Origin: Anaerolineae bacterium | GTDB lineage: Bacteria; Chloroflexota; Anaerolineae; Aggregatilineales; Phototrophicaceae | Assembly: GCA_022824465.1 (NCBI GenBank) | Contig: JAJDZV010000008.1 | Span: forward strand, 248,001-312,000 | Reading direction: 5' to 3' | Length of the DNA stretch: 64,000 bases | Shown here: piece by piece, positions 62,576 through 64,000 of the stretch | How positions within the stretch are numbered: the stretch's first letter is position 1 | Layout of the letters: every line of letters starts with the position of its first letter | Notes under the pieces: generated by a model | Seen by the model: the letters and a program-made list of their open reading frames with translations, nothing else | The model's database searches: none | Told to the model about the DNA's origin: nothing | Translations under genes and position numbers: made by a program

Positions 62576-64000
62576 GCGATACTCGGCGGGTTAATAAGGT
62601 CGTATACCATCACCGCTACGCCCAAGGCCAGCAGAAGCATAATGCCAATCTGATGGATACGCGCTTCGGTTTTTGGATCGACTGGCTTTCCACGCAGCAT
62701 TTCGATCAGAACGAACACGATCCGCCCGCCATCCAGCGCCGGAATCGGCAGCAGATTGCTAATGCCGAGAAATATGCTGATTAAGGCAACAAAGTGCAGC
62801 ATCGTGCTGGGACCATCCTGGAAACTGCGTTGCAAAAGCTCGCCGCCAATCTTGCTGATCCCTATGATGCTAATCGGACGCGCGTCCCGTCCGCTCAAAG
62901 ATCCATCCAGCAAGCGGCCCGGTATTGATGCGATCGCTCTGAAGGTTTCGCTGGTCGTATTCCAACTGTACGCGAGGGCGTCACCGATGCCCTGCGGCAC
63001 GTATTCGCTCTTGAAGCCGCCATTGGCAAAGCGCGTGCCGTCCGCCAAGCTGAATTGCGAACGAACCGCAATACCGAGCCTCCCCTCGTCGTCCGGCGGA
63101 TCAATGCGCGGCGTGACCACCACTACAAAGGACTCGGCAGATCCGTCATCGCGCTCGCGCAGGATCGTCAAGGGTAGCGGCCTTCCCTGCCCGCTTCGCG
63201 CCAACTCACGTAGAGTTTTCGCCGGATCGCCCCGCGACGGAATCGGCAAGTGACCCACATGCGTCACGATGTCACCCGGCAAGATTCCGGCAGCAGCCGC
63301 CGGCGACCCCTCCGCCACGCCTAATACCTGCACGGCCCCGGCTCGACCACCAAAATCCGCTTCGACTGACACGCTGTATTCATCGCCATCGTCAAGCCGC
63401 AGCAACGCGAATTCAATGCTCGTCCCCTCATAGGTCGCCAGAATATCGTGAAAGGCGCTGAAATCCTCAAATCTCTCGCCGTTGATTCTTTCAATAACAT
63501 CGCCGACTTTCACTTGAGTCCCGGCAAAGAGCGAGCCGCTTGGCATAGCATCCACCTGGCCAAGGCCCCCAACCGGCAGCAGCAAACCTGCGAGTGCGGC
63601 GACGAAGAACAAGAGAACTGCTGACGCGAAATTGGCGAAGGCGCCCGCGGCCATGAAGAATATGCGTCCTAGGGGCGGCGCCTCGTTCACTGACATCATT
63701 TGGCGCTCGCCGACGCCCCGCAATCGCAGCATTTCCCTCTCGCCTACGACATGGACCTCGATCGACTGCCGCTCTGTCAATACCTCTCGATCGCGCTTAA
63801 GCTTCTCCTCGCTGACGGGTCCAATCATGTCCTCGCCCAAGGGCCGCACAAATCCGCCAATTGGCAGGAGATTCAAGGTGAACTCCGTCTCGCGCCAAGA
63901 GAAGAGCCGGCCGACGCGCGGCGGAAAACCAATGCCGAACTCAAGCACATTGATCCCGACCAACTTTGCCGCGAAGAAATGCCCCAACTCGTGAATGATA
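62572..64000 (-). CDS. rseP: RseP-type site-2 metalloprotease, N-terminus cut by window
   Basis: At least 475 residues visible; the start lies beyond base 64000. The zinc motif HELGH is read at 63993-63979 right at the edge. A transmembrane helix, a PDZ domain (about 200-290: VLGVAEGSPAAAAGILPGDIVTHVG) and the third motif, SNLLPIPALDGGRIVF, identify an M50 protease. Such proteins cut membrane-bound anti-sigma factors or signal peptides within the membrane. It is followed directly by the overlapping HEAT-repeat gene. Confidence 0.92.
   Translation of the reverse strand, partial: IIHELGHFFAAKLVGINVLEFGIGFPPRVGRLFSWRETEFTLNLLPIGGFVRPLGEDMIGPVSEEKLKRDREVLTERQSIEVHVVGEREMLRLRGVGERQMMSVNEAPPLGRIFFMAAGAFANFASAVLLFFVAALAGLLLPVGGLGQVDAMPSGSLFAGTQVKVGDVIERINGERFEDFSAFHDILATYEGTSIEFALLRLDDGDEYSVSVEADFGGRAGAVQVLGVAEGSPAAAAGILPGDIVTHVGHLPIPSRGDPAKTLRELARSGQGRPLPLTILRERDDGSAESFVVVVTPRIDPPDDEGRLGIAVRSQFSLADGTRFANGGFKSEYVPQGIGDALAYSWNTTSETFRAIASIPGRLLDGSLSGRDARPISIIGISKIGGELLQRSFQDGPSTMLHFVALISIFLGISNLLPIPALDGGRIVFVLIEMLRGKPVDPKTEARIHQIGIMLLLALGVAVMVYDLINPPSIA

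Noticed and set aside
1..64000. CRISPR array, insertion sequence, integrase or prophage
   Set aside because: No regular short repeats, transposase, integrase or phage structural gene was seen in any frame.

Overview
The window is a gene-dense bacterial chromosome segment of roughly 57% GC by eye, with no rRNA, insertion sequence, phage or CRISPR array that I can see. The gene set suggests Chloroflexota, perhaps an Anaerolineae- or SAR202-like lineage. The main pointers are a polyphosphate glucokinase, an archaeal-type aspartate-semialdehyde dehydrogenase, a type 2 IPP isomerase (mevalonate-pathway style), many SH3b/LysM/TPR/G5 envelope proteins, and fused spermidine-synthase and O-antigen-ligase proteins. 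This is inference; a marker-gene tree would be needed to place it. GTG and TTG starts are common, and several convergent genes overlap at their 3' ends, so the genome is compact.

Layout. 1-8.1 kb: 5' part of gap, a Tat-exported polysaccharide deacetylase, a membrane-fused spermidine-synthase-like protein coupled to a DUF1461 protein, a GNAT acetyltransferase, a sarcosine/N-methyltryptophan oxidase and a DUF58-MoxR pair. 8.2-17.2 kb: roadblock protein, pyrG, an adenosine-deaminase-fold protein that has lost every metal and catalytic residue, Hsp20, pheA, asd, an L,D-transpeptidase, polyphosphate glucokinase, flavin reductase. 17.2-23.2 kb: orphan OmpR-type regulator, PP2C phosphatase, HemW-like radical SAM protein, fni, acyl carrier protein, DinB-like protein. 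23.3-32.3 kb: one minus-strand surface-polysaccharide operon (G5/beta-propeller lipoprotein, glycosidase-like/O-antigen-ligase fusion, UDP-glucuronate decarboxylase-like enzyme, second ligase, GtrA, GT4 glycosyltransferase). 32.3-42.8 kb: housekeeping, including plsX-fabF-trmFO-hflX, tRNA-Leu, smpB, trpS and tRNA-Glu.

42.8-54.0 kb is the accessory part: three SnoaL-like proteins (two of them internally duplicated), a class IV aminotransferase, a sugar-type ABC importer without its ATPase, an MFS transporter, and long gene-poor stretches holding what look like decayed gene starts. This reads as an uptake and catabolism island. 54.0-64.0 kb returns to core and envelope functions: YigZ, a large TPR protein, SH3b proteins, an ErpA/IscA-type Fe-S carrier, a LysM-M23 lipoprotein, SCP2, a HEAT-repeat protein and the start-truncated RseP-type protease.

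Best candidates for something undescribed are the adenosine-deaminase pseudoenzyme directly after pyrG, the glycosidase-like/Wzy fusion that lacks the usual nucleophile glutamate, and the SnoaL-transporter island.
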